64,000 bases of DNA from Beggiatoa leptomitoformis (GTDB lineage Bacteria; Pseudomonadota; Gammaproteobacteria; Beggiatoales; Beggiatoaceae). Within the stretch, counting starts at the first letter, position 1; the number at the start of each line of letters is the position of its first letter. Below, one piece after another: positions 18,733-27,480 of this stretch. The notes under the pieces were generated by a model. It saw nothing but the letters and a program-made list of their open reading frames with translations, was not told the origin of the DNA and made no database searches. The stretch is from contig NZ_CP012373.2 of assembly GCF_001305575.3 (NCBI RefSeq), positions 2,552,261 through 2,616,260 of the forward strand, read 5' to 3'. The position numbers and the translations under genes were made by a program.

Positions 18733-19593
18733 TTAATTACAAAAGGTTGGGTTGTAGGTATAAACAAAGTTAGTTTTTGTCATTGCATTTGTTGCTTGCC
18801 ATGTTGTCATGGTTTGCATCGCTTCAAATAACACTTTTGCCCGTGTCACCACATTTTGTGAATAATCCCCGTTTGCATCCGCGTATTTATAAGAAATTTC
18901 TGCCGCAACAGGTGTTGTGCTAGCACTAGACAAATACCACAAGGTTAAATCAAACGTAGCGACTTTTGCCCCTAGGTCCACTGTTGCACCACTATAAACA
19001 ACCTCGCTAATGCTCAATCCCCCCACTAATACCATCGCTTCGTTAGGGTCAAATTGATAACTGCTAATACCGGGAAATAAACCGATAGGGTCATCCATAT
19101 TATTCAAGTTCTTACTGCTACTAATCCCTTGTGTGGTGGAATGAGAATAACTGACAACGTATGGCGCGCCTATATCTTCTTCAAACTTGGTTTCTGCACT
19201 GCTGCTACTGCCGTGCATGTCTTGATAACCAGCGACGTAACGGTCAGGGGAACGGTATTTTAAAGTTACTTCCCGTTGTCCATTTTCCACCCGTTCACGA
19301 AAAATTAGGTCATTAGTACGTAATCGGCACGTATTTGGCGTATCGTAAAATTTCACGGTGCGAACTTTATCCACCGTGAAATTACCGCTATAACTGCGGT
19401 TAATGCTAGATTGAATCAGTGCGCGTAAATCCGTCCAATATGCAGTTACCGCTACTTCAGGCGTGGTGCCATTAAATAACGTGGGGTTTAATAATAGCTT
19501 ATATTCACGCGAACCGATGTCTGGAATCGCCATTGCTGTCGCACTAACAGACAATAAACCAGCGGTAACAATACCTTTAACAATTGATGTCAT
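18733..19593 (-). CDS. Secreted CYTH-like (triphosphate tunnel fold) protein
   Basis: 286 residues with a signal peptide (MTSIVKGIVTAGLLSVSATAMA). The mature part opens with SREYKLLL and contains VKFYDTPNTCRLRTNDLIFRER followed by REVTLKYRSPDR. That order (acidic/Lys strand, YDT.. strand, RxR, then V.LKYR) is characteristic of CYTH/triphosphate tunnel enzymes. Most CYTH proteins are cytoplasmic and use an ExExK motif. Here only E-Y-K remains and the protein is exported, so catalytic activity is uncertain. Two cysteines occur, one close to the C-terminus. It is monocistronic, converging on the dioxygenase gene. Confidence 0.6.
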   Translation of the reverse strand: MTSIVKGIVTAGLLSVSATAMAIPDIGSREYKLLLNPTLFNGTTPEVAVTAYWTDLRALIQSSINRSYSGNFTVDKVRTVKFYDTPNTCRLRTNDLIFRERVENGQREVTLKYRSPDRYVAGYQDMHGSSSSAETKFEEDIGAPYVVSYSHSTTQGISSSKNLNNMDDPIGLFPGISSYQFDPNEAMVLVGGLSISEVVYSGATVDLGAKVATFDLTLWYLSSASTTPVAAEISYKYADANGDYSQNVVTRAKVLFEAMQTMTTWQATNAMTKTNFVYTYNPTFCN

Positions 19594-19730
19594 TCTGTCA
19601 ATATCCTAAAAAGTAATAGCCTAATTGTAACTATATAATAAAATTACTATTAGCGATTTAGCCTAAGACTAAACCACACGGGGTTATAGTAACGGCAAGC
19701 AGTGACAGAACAATGTCAACCATATAAACG

Positions 19731-21023
19731 TTATATTTTCCGATAGGTTTCTACGACTCTCATCGCACTGATTAACGCAATGCTTGCAAATCCTAACATT
19801 AACGACATAGCTATTTGATAGTTATCAATGGTATAAATGCGGGCATCGCCATTCATCGCACCATTCCACTGGAAATCTAACAACCAGCCAAATAAGGGTT
19901 GGGTAATCGCCGCGCCTAAAAATAAACCCGTATTGACCAAACTAATTCCCATGCCTGCTAATGCAGGAGGAACAAGCTCTTTTGCAACCGTGAAAACTAA
20001 AACAAAACAGCCTGCACAAATGCCCAGTAGTAAAAATAATAAATATAAATAAGGCCCTGTTATTGTCGGATATATCCAAAAACACAGCCAAACGAATAAG
20101 TATAAAAATCCACCAAATAATAAGAGGGGTTTACGTTGTTTAATCTTGTCAGAAAGCCATCCGCCACCTAAAGCAACTAGCGCAAATGCAATTAATGCGG
20201 TTGTCGTGTAATGTGATGCAACATCACGCGAAAAATGATGAACATGACTTAAAAATGGAATTGCCCATAATCCGATAAATGCAAAAAAACTCCCTGTTAA
20301 TCCCAAATGCATCCAAAACCCTGTCCATAATTCACGAATGACTAATACTTTTTTCAATTCATCAAACCAATGGCGTTGAATAGCGGCATGAGGGAGCTTG
20401 CCTTCTTGCTCACGAATGGATAAAAAGCCCGCATCTTGTGGGCGATTGCGAATCCATACTAAAGATAAAAACGCTAATAACAGAGAAAACCCACCAATTG
20501 CTACAAATACCATGCGCCATGAAAACCAATTCAACACATAAGCCAGCGGATACGCGCCTAAAATCGCGCCTACATTCCCTAAAAATAAGGTTAAACCGCT
20601 AATCGTTGCATAATATCGCTCACTAAACCACACACTATTATTTTTCATCATCCCGATAAAAATAACCGATACGCCTAGCCCCACTAAAAACCGTCCAATG
20701 CTTGCAATTTCAAACGATGGTGCAAGTCCAAATAAAATAGAACCAAGCCCCGCCACCAGCCCGCCCATACTCACCGTTAACCGCGTGCCTAACGTATCAG
20801 CCAATACGCCAGAAGGAATCTGCATAGCGGTATAAATGTAATAATACATCGCCGCCAGTGACCCCAAAGCAACCCCTGTTGTATTAAAGGTTTGCATTAA
20901 ATCAGAGGCAACAACAGCAGGTGCAATACGTTGAAAAAAAACCAACATATAGGCAAAGGCTAAAATACTGTAAATCAACCAACGACGTTGATTAAAAGAC
21001 AAAGAATCCCCCAAAAACAGCAT
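19731..21023 (-). CDS. MFS transporter
   Basis: 430 residues with about 12 membrane segments. The MFS signature appears after TM2 (GVLADTLGTR), with a second inter-half loop motif (GWLSDKIKQRK). TM4-5 carry RFLVGLGVSVIF and GNVGAILGAYPLAYVL. The closest general pattern is the anion:cation symporter/GlpT-like branch, but the substrate cannot be told. It is monocistronic on the minus strand, and no catabolic or regulatory gene adjoins. Confidence 0.82.
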   Translation of the reverse strand: MLFLGDSLSFNQRRWLIYSILAFAYMLVFFQRIAPAVVASDLMQTFNTTGVALGSLAAMYYYIYTAMQIPSGVLADTLGTRLTVSMGGLVAGLGSILFGLAPSFEIASIGRFLVGLGVSVIFIGMMKNNSVWFSERYYATISGLTLFLGNVGAILGAYPLAYVLNWFSWRMVFVAIGGFSLLLAFLSLVWIRNRPQDAGFLSIREQEGKLPHAAIQRHWFDELKKVLVIRELWTGFWMHLGLTGSFFAFIGLWAIPFLSHVHHFSRDVASHYTTTALIAFALVALGGGWLSDKIKQRKPLLLFGGFLYLFVWLCFWIYPTITGPYLYLLFLLLGICAGCFVLVFTVAKELVPPALAGMGISLVNTGLFLGAAITQPLFGWLLDFQWNGAMNGDARIYTIDNYQIAMSLMLGFASIALISAMRVVETYRKI

Positions 21024-21238
21024 ATTTGTATTTCTCCTTGATGGAATAGCCTATTTATCATCTTTATTTTAATAACTGCGCTAAAAGATTGACTTATAAA
21101 AACAGTGGTAATCAATTTCTGCTTTGCGTAACATTATGCAGGACTTCATCAGAAAAAGGTGACGGGGGTTTATAACGATAACGCCAACTGAATGAAGGAT
21201 TCAGCGTCAGAGCTATTTTTATTTTTTGGAGAATTGTT

Positions 21239-21562
21239 ATGCCAAGACCACAAAAACATGTATTTGTTTGCGCCCAAAGCCGTCCTGCGGGACATCCTCG
21301 CGGTTCCTGCACCGAGCGTGGCTGTAAGCCCGTGATTGATGAGTTTTTTCGTCAATGGCAAGCCCGCAATTTATTCACAACGGTTTCTATTGCCCAATCA
21401 AGCTGTTTAGGCCCTTGCCATCTAGGCACAAGCGTTGTGGTTTATCCTGAAGGGGTAATGTATGGCAATGTAACTATTGATGATGTTAGCGAAATTTTTG
21501 AAAAACATCTCATTGGTGATGAAGTCGTTGAACGCTTAGTCGCCCCTGCTGACGCTTGGTAA
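21239..21562 (+). CDS. Thioredoxin-like [2Fe-2S] ferredoxin
   Basis: 107 residues. Four cysteines fit the thioredoxin-like 2Fe-2S ferredoxin family related to NuoE: HVFVCAQSRP near the N-terminus, CTERGCKPV, then SSCLGPCHLGTSVVVYPEGVMYG. The last motif is diagnostic. Likely a cytoplasmic electron carrier of the Shethna/Fdx4 type. GGAGAATTGTT precedes the ATG. It stands alone, so the partner enzyme is unknown. Confidence 0.88.
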   Translation: MPRPQKHVFVCAQSRPAGHPRGSCTERGCKPVIDEFFRQWQARNLFTTVSIAQSSCLGPCHLGTSVVVYPEGVMYGNVTIDDVSEIFEKHLIGDEVVERLVAPADAW

Positions 21563-21771
21563 GCATTAATACCCTGTCAGTTCAATTTGTGGTAGTGCGA
21601 AACTCATCAGGATTTATGATGCGTCATTATTCAATAACCGCATTATTATCCTTATCATTTTAGCACTAACCGACTATTCTTCTTCTGTTTATCAATGATA
21701 GCAAAGTACCCTTGTCAACGTTGATATAACGAATGCATTGTTTCTATCCTCATACTATAATAAGCCAACAT

Positions 21772-21799
21772 AAAACCTGTTATTACGACAGGTTTTTTT
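21772..21799 (+). terminator. Rho-independent terminator
   Basis: AAAACCTGT (21772-21780), loop TATTACG, ACAGGTTTT (21788-21796) and a run of T. It lies about 210 bp after the ferredoxin stop codon and just before the small ORF at 21832. Confidence 0.8.
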
Positions 21800-21831
21800 A
21801 TTAGTTATTCAAGATAATAGGTTAATATTCT

Positions 21832-22044
21832 GTGAAACACCGCTATTCTCCCGCTCGTCAACTGACCAACCAACGCCTAAGCCAACAAAATCGTCTTAGA
21901 CAATGGTGGATGATGAGTTCTAACCAATCTAAAGATTCCATCGCCACATCTAATCAAGCACGTCCAGCCGTTGCTATTTTCCACGCAGAAAATACAGATG
22001 CAACACTGAATGAACCCGCCCAACTTTTAACACCACACGACTAA
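21832..22044 (+). CDS. Possible small protein, unknown
   Basis: A 70-codon frame starting with GTG. It has a strongly basic, Gln-rich N-terminal half (RQLTNQRLSQQNRLRQWW) and a neutral C-terminal half (HAENTDATLNEPAQLL). The composition is protein-like, but the start codon is weak, the ribosome-binding site is poor, and it lies between a terminator and the methylase gene 65 bp downstream. I recognise no family. Confidence 0.35.
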   Translation: MKHRYSPARQLTNQRLSQQNRLRQWWMMSSNQSKDSIATSNQARPAVAIFHAENTDATLNEPAQLLTPHD

Positions 22045-22109
22045 AAACCGTGTATTAAGACCTTGTTAGCTTTTGCCCTGCAAGGTCTGCTGTGGATTCC
22101 ATCACCTTC

Positions 22110-22976
22110 ATGACAAACAAACACAGCGCGACCGCTAGCCACATTAAGCCATTTATTAAATGGGTTGGTGGAAAAAGAGGGTTGCTTGACGAGCTTTTAA
22201 AAAGATTACCCCAACACTTCAATCATTATTTTGAACCCTTTGTCGGGGGAGGCGCGTTGTTTTTCGAATTGCGTAAACGCGGCGTTTTGACGGGAAAAAA
22301 TACTTATCTTTTTGATAAAAACGCAGAGTTAATTAACGCTTATCAAACCGTACAACAAAATCCTGACGCGCTGATAACCCAATTACAACACTTTCAAGAA
22401 CAACATTCAGCCGAATTCTACAGCGATATCCGTGCATTAGACCGACAATCTACATTTGCAAGCCTTACAACAGAAATGCGCGCTGCACGTTTTATTTACC
22501 TCAATAAAACCTGTTTTAATGGACTTTATCGCGTCAACAAACAAGGTTTTTACAATGTCCCTATGGGTAACTATGCAAAACCTGCCATTTGTGACGCTGA
22601 ATTACTCCTCTCTGCTCACCAAGCATTAATAGGCGTAACGGTTTTGCACGCAGACTATTCACATGTCGCACAATTAGCAAAAAAAAACGATTTTATTTAT
22701 TTTGACCCCCCTTATTACCCGCTCAGCACAACCTCAAATTTCACCGCGTATAATCAACATCTCTTTTTAGACGAACAACAAAAACAGCTTTTTAACCTTT
22801 TTAAACAATTAGATAATAGCGATTGTCTCTTAATGCATTCTAATTCAGATACCCCTTTTATGCGAGAACTCTATAAAATTTACTACACTGACACAGTGCA
22901 AATGCACCGTTTTATTAATAGTAAAAAAGAAGGACGGGGCAAGATTAACGAAGTGATAATTAGAAATTATCAATAA
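22110..22976 (+). CDS. dam: DNA adenine N6-methyltransferase (Dam/D12 class)
   Basis: 288 residues from the ATG at 22110; a GTG at 22092 would add six. Class alpha N6-adenine methylase order: the SAM motif FIKWVGGKRGLLDEL and FEPFVGGGALFFEL at the N-terminus, RFIYLNKTCFNGLYRVN in the middle, and the catalytic DPPYYPL near residue 205. The D12 group includes E. coli Dam (GATC) and methylases of DpnII-type systems. No cognate nuclease, mutH or seqA adjoins, so it appears as an orphan methylase. GATC specificity is inference, but GATC is very rare in this window. Confidence 0.88.
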   Translation: MTNKHSATASHIKPFIKWVGGKRGLLDELLKRLPQHFNHYFEPFVGGGALFFELRKRGVLTGKNTYLFDKNAELINAYQTVQQNPDALITQLQHFQEQHSAEFYSDIRALDRQSTFASLTTEMRAARFIYLNKTCFNGLYRVNKQGFYNVPMGNYAKPAICDAELLLSAHQALIGVTVLHADYSHVAQLAKKNDFIYFDPPYYPLSTTSNFTAYNQHLFLDEQQKQLFNLFKQLDNSDCLLMHSNSDTPFMRELYKIYYTDTVQMHRFINSKKEGRGKINEVIIRNYQ

Positions 22977-23080
22977 TATTAACGTACTAATTAATTTAGC
23001 TATTCAAGTGAAACACCTTAACGAAAGGGGATAGCTAAAACTAGGTAGTGCGTTAAATAAAAAACACTAAAGGAACGTGA

Positions 23081-23977
23081 ATGGAAATTAATGGCGTACA
23101 AATAGATGAAACTTTTGCGGAGGCTTTTCCCATGAAAGCTACCCGCTTAATCGTAACAGCGCATAACCTCAAATGGGCTTACACCGCCGCCCAAGCAATG
23201 ACAGGCTTTGCAACTTCGGTGATTGCTTGCGGATGTGAAGCTGGTATCGAGTGCGAATTGAGCGCGGACGAAACCCCTGATGGGCGTGTTGGTGTGTCGA
23301 TTCTGCTGTTTACCATGTCATCCGACAAACTGATTAAACAAATTCAAAATCGGGTTGGACAATGTATTTTAACGTGTCCTAGCACTGCCTGTTTTGCAGG
23401 GATTTACACGGATAAACGCGCGCCATTAGGAAAAAACCTGCGTTATTTTGGTGATGGCTGGCAAATCTCCAAAGTTATCGGTGGTAAACGCTATTGGCGC
23501 ATTCCCGTGATGGAAGGCGAATTTCTCTGCGAAGAAACCACAGGTATTGCACCTGCTATCGGAGGGGGGAACTTTCTAATTCTCGCGGCTAGTCCTGTAC
23601 AAGCCCTTACAGCGAGTGAACACGCGATTGAGGCAATGCGCAAGGTTGAAGGCGTGATTATGCCTTTTCCGGGAGGCGTTGTGCGCTCTGGCTCTAAAGT
23701 CGGCTCTAAATACAAAGGCTTAATTGCATCCAGCAATCAGGCATTTTGCCCGACGCTCAAAGGACAAGTAAAAAGTGAACTAGATAGCGCGGTTGGCTCC
23801 GTGTTAGAAATCGTGATTGATGGTCTAACGGATGCTGCAATCAGTAATGCTACCCGTGCAGGCATACAAGCCGTATGCGATTTAGGTAAGGCAAATGGTG
23901 TGTTACGCATCAGTGCGGGAAATTATGGTGGTAAATTAGGCCCTTATCATTTCCACTTGCGGGAGATTATGCAATGA
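23081..23977 (+). CDS. ftr: Formylmethanofuran:tetrahydromethanopterin formyltransferase
   Basis: 298 residues, full length for Ftr (FhcD in bacteria). It moves the formyl group between tetrahydromethanopterin and methanofuran. In aerobic C1-oxidisers it is a subunit of the formyltransferase/hydrolase complex that releases formate. Landmarks: FAEAFPMKATRLIVTA, GFATSVIACGCEAGIE, TPDGRVGVSILLF, FPGGVVRSGSKVGSKYKG and the C-terminal NYGGKLGPYHFHL. AAAGGA precedes the ATG. Its stop overlaps the fhcC start (ATGA), so the two are translationally coupled. The order D-C without fhcA and fhcB differs from the compact fhcCDAB operon of Methylobacterium. Confidence 0.95.
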   Translation: MEINGVQIDETFAEAFPMKATRLIVTAHNLKWAYTAAQAMTGFATSVIACGCEAGIECELSADETPDGRVGVSILLFTMSSDKLIKQIQNRVGQCILTCPSTACFAGIYTDKRAPLGKNLRYFGDGWQISKVIGGKRYWRIPVMEGEFLCEETTGIAPAIGGGNFLILAASPVQALTASEHAIEAMRKVEGVIMPFPGGVVRSGSKVGSKYKGLIASSNQAFCPTLKGQVKSELDSAVGSVLEIVIDGLTDAAISNATRAGIQAVCDLGKANGVLRISAGNYGGKLGPYHFHLREIMQ

Positions 23978-24786
23978 ATCCATTAACCTTTACTTTAAAA
24001 ACCAGCCTACAACAACGGCTTGATTTATCTGCATTAACTCCTAGCACGTTACAAGATAAAAGTCTGAGTGACATCAACGCATTAGAATTGCCTTATGGGA
24101 ATCGTCTTTTACGTGTCGATGCGGTTTTTGATGTCGTGGGTGATGATGCACAACAGATTATTTTTAATGCTGATTGTAATAAATTAGACCACATTGGTGC
24201 AGGATTAACGGGTGGTACGATTGAAATTCAGGGGTCTGTTGGTGCGTACTTAGGGCGTGATATGCGTCAAGGCACAATAAAAGTCTTTGGAAATACGGAT
24301 GTTTATGCCGCAGCAGGAATGAGAGGCGGAGAGATATTTATTCAGGGTAATGCAGGCGATTTTCTGGGTGCTGCGCGCGCGAGTGAACGGCAAGGAATGC
24401 GGGGGGGGCGGGTAATAGTCACAGGCAATGCAGGACACCGTGTAGGCGACCAATTACGGCGGGGGATTATTGTGATTGAGGGCGATGCAGGGGATTATTG
24501 TGCCTCTCGCATGATTGCAGGCACGATTGCTGTGTTTGGGCAAGCGGGTCGTTATTTAGGGTATGGAATGCAACGGGGAACGGTGGTTTTATCTCGCCCG
24601 CCTGCGCATTTACCTGCAACGTTCAACGATTGTGGTAAACATGAATTATTGTTCTTACGGTTATTAGGAAAATCATTGCAATACCCGAATTGTCGTATTC
24701 CGTCCACGTTATTTTCCGCACCTGTACAACGCTTTGCAGGCGATTTAGCAACCATAGGCAAAGGTGAAATTTTAGTAGCAGGATGA
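23974..24786 (+). CDS. fhcC: Formyltransferase/hydrolase complex subunit C
   Basis: 270 residues related to formylmethanofuran dehydrogenase subunit C. The middle is a run of glycine-rich rungs (GAYLGRDMRQGTIKVFG; GMRGGEIFIQGNAGDFLG; GMRGGRVIVTGNAGHRVG; ASRMIAGTIAVFGQAGRYLG) that forms the right-handed beta-helix shared with the GltB C-terminus. FhcC is structural in the FhcABCD complex. It overlaps ftr by 4 bp. The subunits needed for hydrolysis (FhcA/B) are not next to it in this window. Confidence 0.93.
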   Translation: MNPLTFTLKTSLQQRLDLSALTPSTLQDKSLSDINALELPYGNRLLRVDAVFDVVGDDAQQIIFNADCNKLDHIGAGLTGGTIEIQGSVGAYLGRDMRQGTIKVFGNTDVYAAAGMRGGEIFIQGNAGDFLGAARASERQGMRGGRVIVTGNAGHRVGDQLRRGIIVIEGDAGDYCASRMIAGTIAVFGQAGRYLGYGMQRGTVVLSRPPAHLPATFNDCGKHELLFLRLLGKSLQYPNCRIPSTLFSAPVQRFAGDLATIGKGEILVAG

Positions 24787-24834
24787 TGTTGCCTAATGTA
24801 GATTTTTGTTTTTAGCAGGATGAAAGATGGCGGA

Positions 24835-25004
24835 TATAGCTAACGCAACTTAAAAAGCAGCTTAATGTAGGGTGGAATAGCGTAGCGTATTCCACCATAA
24901 AACGCCAAAAATAGCTGAGTTTATACAGAAAGCTTGCACTGTTGTGGAATACGGCTTGCGCCTATTCCACCCTACAATAATCATTTTAAAGTGCGTTAGC
25001 TATA
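24835..25004. mobile_element. MITE-like element, copy 1 (170 bp)
   Basis: It begins TATAGCTAACGCA and ends TGCGTTAGCTATA. Inside the tips both ends continue with related inverted sequence (TAATGTAGGGTGGAATAG / CTATTCCACCCTACAATA). The reverse complement matches 62798-62967 at all but one of 170 positions by eye. There is no coding capacity. The tips are compatible with a duplicated TA target, as for Tc1/mariner-IS630-type mobilisation, which is inference. Confidence 0.85.
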
Positions 25005-25116
25005 CTACTGCTTCAGGCAGTGGTATTCGTGCCAATTTAGCTAACCATTTATTTTTAAATAACTATTTCTTTATTGTTAATTTTAAAAACAGTTATCATG
25101 CTGATTTAGCTATATT

Positions 25117-25587
25117 TTACGAAGAATAACCTTGTGAATAGGGGTCGCCCCATTCGGTTGTATATTTAATTTCAAAATCAATGGCAGCACCAGCAAGTCC
25201 TTTATTTTGCGGAAAATGGGCAATTTCCGCAGCCACATCTTGAATATCATCAATTAATATATCTAAAGAGACATCCGCAATAATCAGGGCTTTTTCAATA
25301 TCTCCAAGTAACGCATTGCTAACCATCGCGGGATGTTTATCAACGGGCGCGCTAACAATAGCTTCTATGCGAACTTTTAACACGCGAACTGTACCACCAT
25401 AAGCATTGCGTTTACGTTCTTCTTCCAATTCCCACACAGCGGCAGCGGGTGGATTAGCTTGTTTAATCACCGCTTCTTGACGATAGACATTACCTAAACC
25501 AATTGTATTTTCATAGCCGTTCGCGGTGCTGATGGTTTCTAATTGCGTTAAAATACGTTGAATGATTTGTTCGCGGATGGTGGTCAT
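25117..25587 (-). CDS. Phage tail-terminator-like protein, orphan
   Basis: 156 residues. The layout matches small phage tail-completion/terminator proteins: an N-terminal helix (TTIREQIIQRILTQLETI), a central strand pair with VWELEEERK and VLKVRIEAIVSAP, a helix LLGDIEKALI, and a C-terminal IDFEIKYTTEWGDPYSQ, the end seen in many tail proteins. No capsid, tail-tube or sheath gene is near. It could be a prophage relic or a detached piece of a contractile injection system. The family assignment rests on pattern only. Confidence 0.5.
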   Translation of the reverse strand: MTTIREQIIQRILTQLETISTANGYENTIGLGNVYRQEAVIKQANPPAAAVWELEEERKRNAYGGTVRVLKVRIEAIVSAPVDKHPAMVSNALLGDIEKALIIADVSLDILIDDIQDVAAEIAHFPQNKGLAGAAIDFEIKYTTEWGDPYSQGYSS

Positions 25588-25643
25588 TCTTGGTGTTATC
25601 TCGGGTTTATAGTATTTATGCGATAATAAATTGTTTGTTTTAA

Positions 25644-25678
25644 AACGGATAACATCGCTTAGAACTGTGTTATCCGTA
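25644..25678 (-). terminator. Terminator after the von Willebrand A gene (minus strand)
   Basis: ACGGATAACA and TGTTATCCGT (about 25645-25654 and 25667-25676) form a perfect 10-bp stem. Read on the minus strand the stem is followed by TTTTAAAACAAA. It lies directly downstream of the VWA gene. Confidence 0.7.
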
Positions 25679-25685
25679 TCGCTTT

Positions 25686-26993
25686 TTAATATTTTTGTTG
25701 GGTACTGCGTTTGTATTGTTCTTCACGCATCAATTTACGCTGTTTGTTCCAGTTTTTTTCGTCCAAATTGTCCGCATCTTGTTCGTTCTTTTCTTTCATG
25801 ATGCTTAAACTGGGCGCATTGTATTGAGATGCACCTTGTTCAAGCTGTTGGGCATTTTCTAGTAGTAATTCTTTGGCTTCATCTACTTTGCCTTCATCAC
25901 GTAGGGTAACAGCGCGTTTATTTTTTTCTATCGCTAATTGTTCGACCACGTTAGCCATTACAGCCGCATTTGTTTGGTCTTTTACTTGTTGGCGATTATT
26001 GGTAAAGCGCGCATTGATTTGGCTAGTGAGTTGGTCTAGGGTGTTGGTACTCATGTTGCGGTAGTCAACGGTGACTGTCGCAACCGTTAGCAGTTGGTCA
26101 GCAGCGGGGGGCGATATTTCTATTTCTAAAAGAACGTATTTCTCTTGTTCGCTATAGAGTTGGTTGAGTGGAATATGGATTTGTTGCCCGTTAATGTTGG
26201 CTTCGCGGCCTAATATTTTGACAGGGCGCACACCTTCAGCACATTGAATAGTAATGATAACTTCTTGAGCAACGACAGAGAGTAAATCGCCAAATTCATG
26301 GTCAAAAATCCGCGTTAAATCGGTCGCATTTTCTACAAAACTGTGGCTACCTTCGCTTTGTTTGGCGAGTTGGGTCATTAAATCTTCGTTATAGCCCAAT
26401 CCTAATCCAATGGTTGTTACACTGATGCCTGCTTGACTGAGTTTTGCACCCAATTCACCCAATGCTTGAGGGGTGTCAGGGCCTACATTGGCAAGTCCGT
26501 CAGATACCAGTACAAGGCGGTTGATTTGGTTACGGGTGAGAAATTTACGCAGTTCATCCGCTCCCTTTTGCACGCCGTCATACAGCGCGGTGTTGCCATC
26601 GGCTACAATTTTATCAATAGCGGCGTAAATCATTTGTTTATCTGTGGCTTTGGTTGCTGGTAACAGCACATCAACCTGATGGTCATAGCTTACGATAGAA
26701 ATAATATCGTCTTTACGTAAGCGTTCAACAGCGATTTTAGCGGCGGCTTTGGCTTGTTGGATTTTTTGCCCTTGCATTGAGCCTGATTTGTCAATAACGA
26801 GGGCAACATTAACAGGGCTCGTATTTTCTTTTTGTAAGCGAAAACCTGTAACAGCAACGCGTAAATAAGTAGTTTGTTTTTGTTCGGTTAGTAATAGGGG
26901 ATTTGCCAATGTACTCTCTAGTTTAATTTGTAACGCCTGTACTGTTGACATAGAACACCCCCAAATGATTAAGCAGATGAAAAAATAACGCAT
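25686..26993 (-). CDS. Secreted von Willebrand factor type A domain protein
   Basis: 435 residues. The signal peptide is at residues 1-20 (FFICLIIWGCSMSTVQA). The cysteine in it is not a clear lipobox. The VWA domain (~60-235) has a complete MIDAS: DKSGSMQ, a Thr in GNTALYDG and VSDGLANVGPD. A beta-rich region follows, then a charged helical tail (RDEGKVDEAKELLLEN). This is the Ca-activated-chloride-channel/YfbK-like bacterial group, thought to mediate metal-dependent protein interactions in the periplasm. It is monocistronic, divergent from gspI. Confidence 0.83.
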   Translation of the reverse strand: MRYFFICLIIWGCSMSTVQALQIKLESTLANPLLLTEQKQTTYLRVAVTGFRLQKENTSPVNVALVIDKSGSMQGQKIQQAKAAAKIAVERLRKDDIISIVSYDHQVDVLLPATKATDKQMIYAAIDKIVADGNTALYDGVQKGADELRKFLTRNQINRLVLVSDGLANVGPDTPQALGELGAKLSQAGISVTTIGLGLGYNEDLMTQLAKQSEGSHSFVENATDLTRIFDHEFGDLLSVVAQEVIITIQCAEGVRPVKILGREANINGQQIHIPLNQLYSEQEKYVLLEIEISPPAADQLLTVATVTVDYRNMSTNTLDQLTSQINARFTNNRQQVKDQTNAAVMANVVEQLAIEKNKRAVTLRDEGKVDEAKELLLENAQQLEQGASQYNAPSLSIMKEKNEQDADNLDEKNWNKQRKLMREEQYKRSTQQKY

Positions 26994-27096
26994 GATAATG
27001 TCTCAGTAGGTATTGTTAGGTTTCCTAAAATTAATTAACCCTAAGGGTTGTTTCCGTTATGATGAATCGTTAGTTTAGCACTGTAGGTTATTTATT

Positions 27097-27471
27097 ATGC
27101 GTACACAACAAGGGTTTACTCTCTTAGAAGCCATTATTGCCATGGCAATTGTAGCAATAGCATTAGGCAGTTTATTAAGCCTTTTAGGCAGTAGCAAACA
27201 ATTAGCGTTTAAAGCACAAGCGAATATTAACGAAGTTATTCTGTTACGTTCTGCTTTAAATGTTGCCCAAGTGCTAGAAAAACCTGAATATCCAAAACTA
27301 CCTGCCGAGCAGGTGGATAATATGGAATTGGAAACAGAGGATGTACTTGAACCGCCAAAACGCCAAACGCAAAAAATTATGTTAGGACTAGAACCTTATC
27401 AATGGACAGATAAGAAAAAAGGGATATTAGTCAGCGGTATTCGTTGGAAAAAATTAACTTCTGCACAATAA
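27097..27471 (+). CDS. gspI: Type II secretion minor pseudopilin GspI-like
   Basis: 124 residues with a class III prepilin leader: QQG^FTLLEAIIAMAIVAIALGS, where the caret marks PilD cleavage and the fifth-position Glu is present. Short length, the hydrophobic helix and a neighbour of GspJ type suggest GspI, part of the pseudopilus tip with GspJ and GspK. A PilV-like pilin is the alternative. It lies 9 bp before the next prepilin gene. Confidence 0.75.
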   Translation: MRTQQGFTLLEAIIAMAIVAIALGSLLSLLGSSKQLAFKAQANINEVILLRSALNVAQVLEKPEYPKLPAEQVDNMELETEDVLEPPKRQTQKIMLGLEPYQWTDKKKGILVSGIRWKKLTSAQ

Positions 27472-27480
27472 GAGTTCATT

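Noticed and set aside
18628-18831. Open frame after the dioxygenase gene on the plus strand
   Set aside because: It contains the terminator and overlaps the end of the CYTH-like gene in antisense.
24944-25129. Open frame of 61 codons on the plus strand crossing the MITE boundary
   Set aside because: It reads through the mobile element end into unrelated DNA, and has no protein-like composition.
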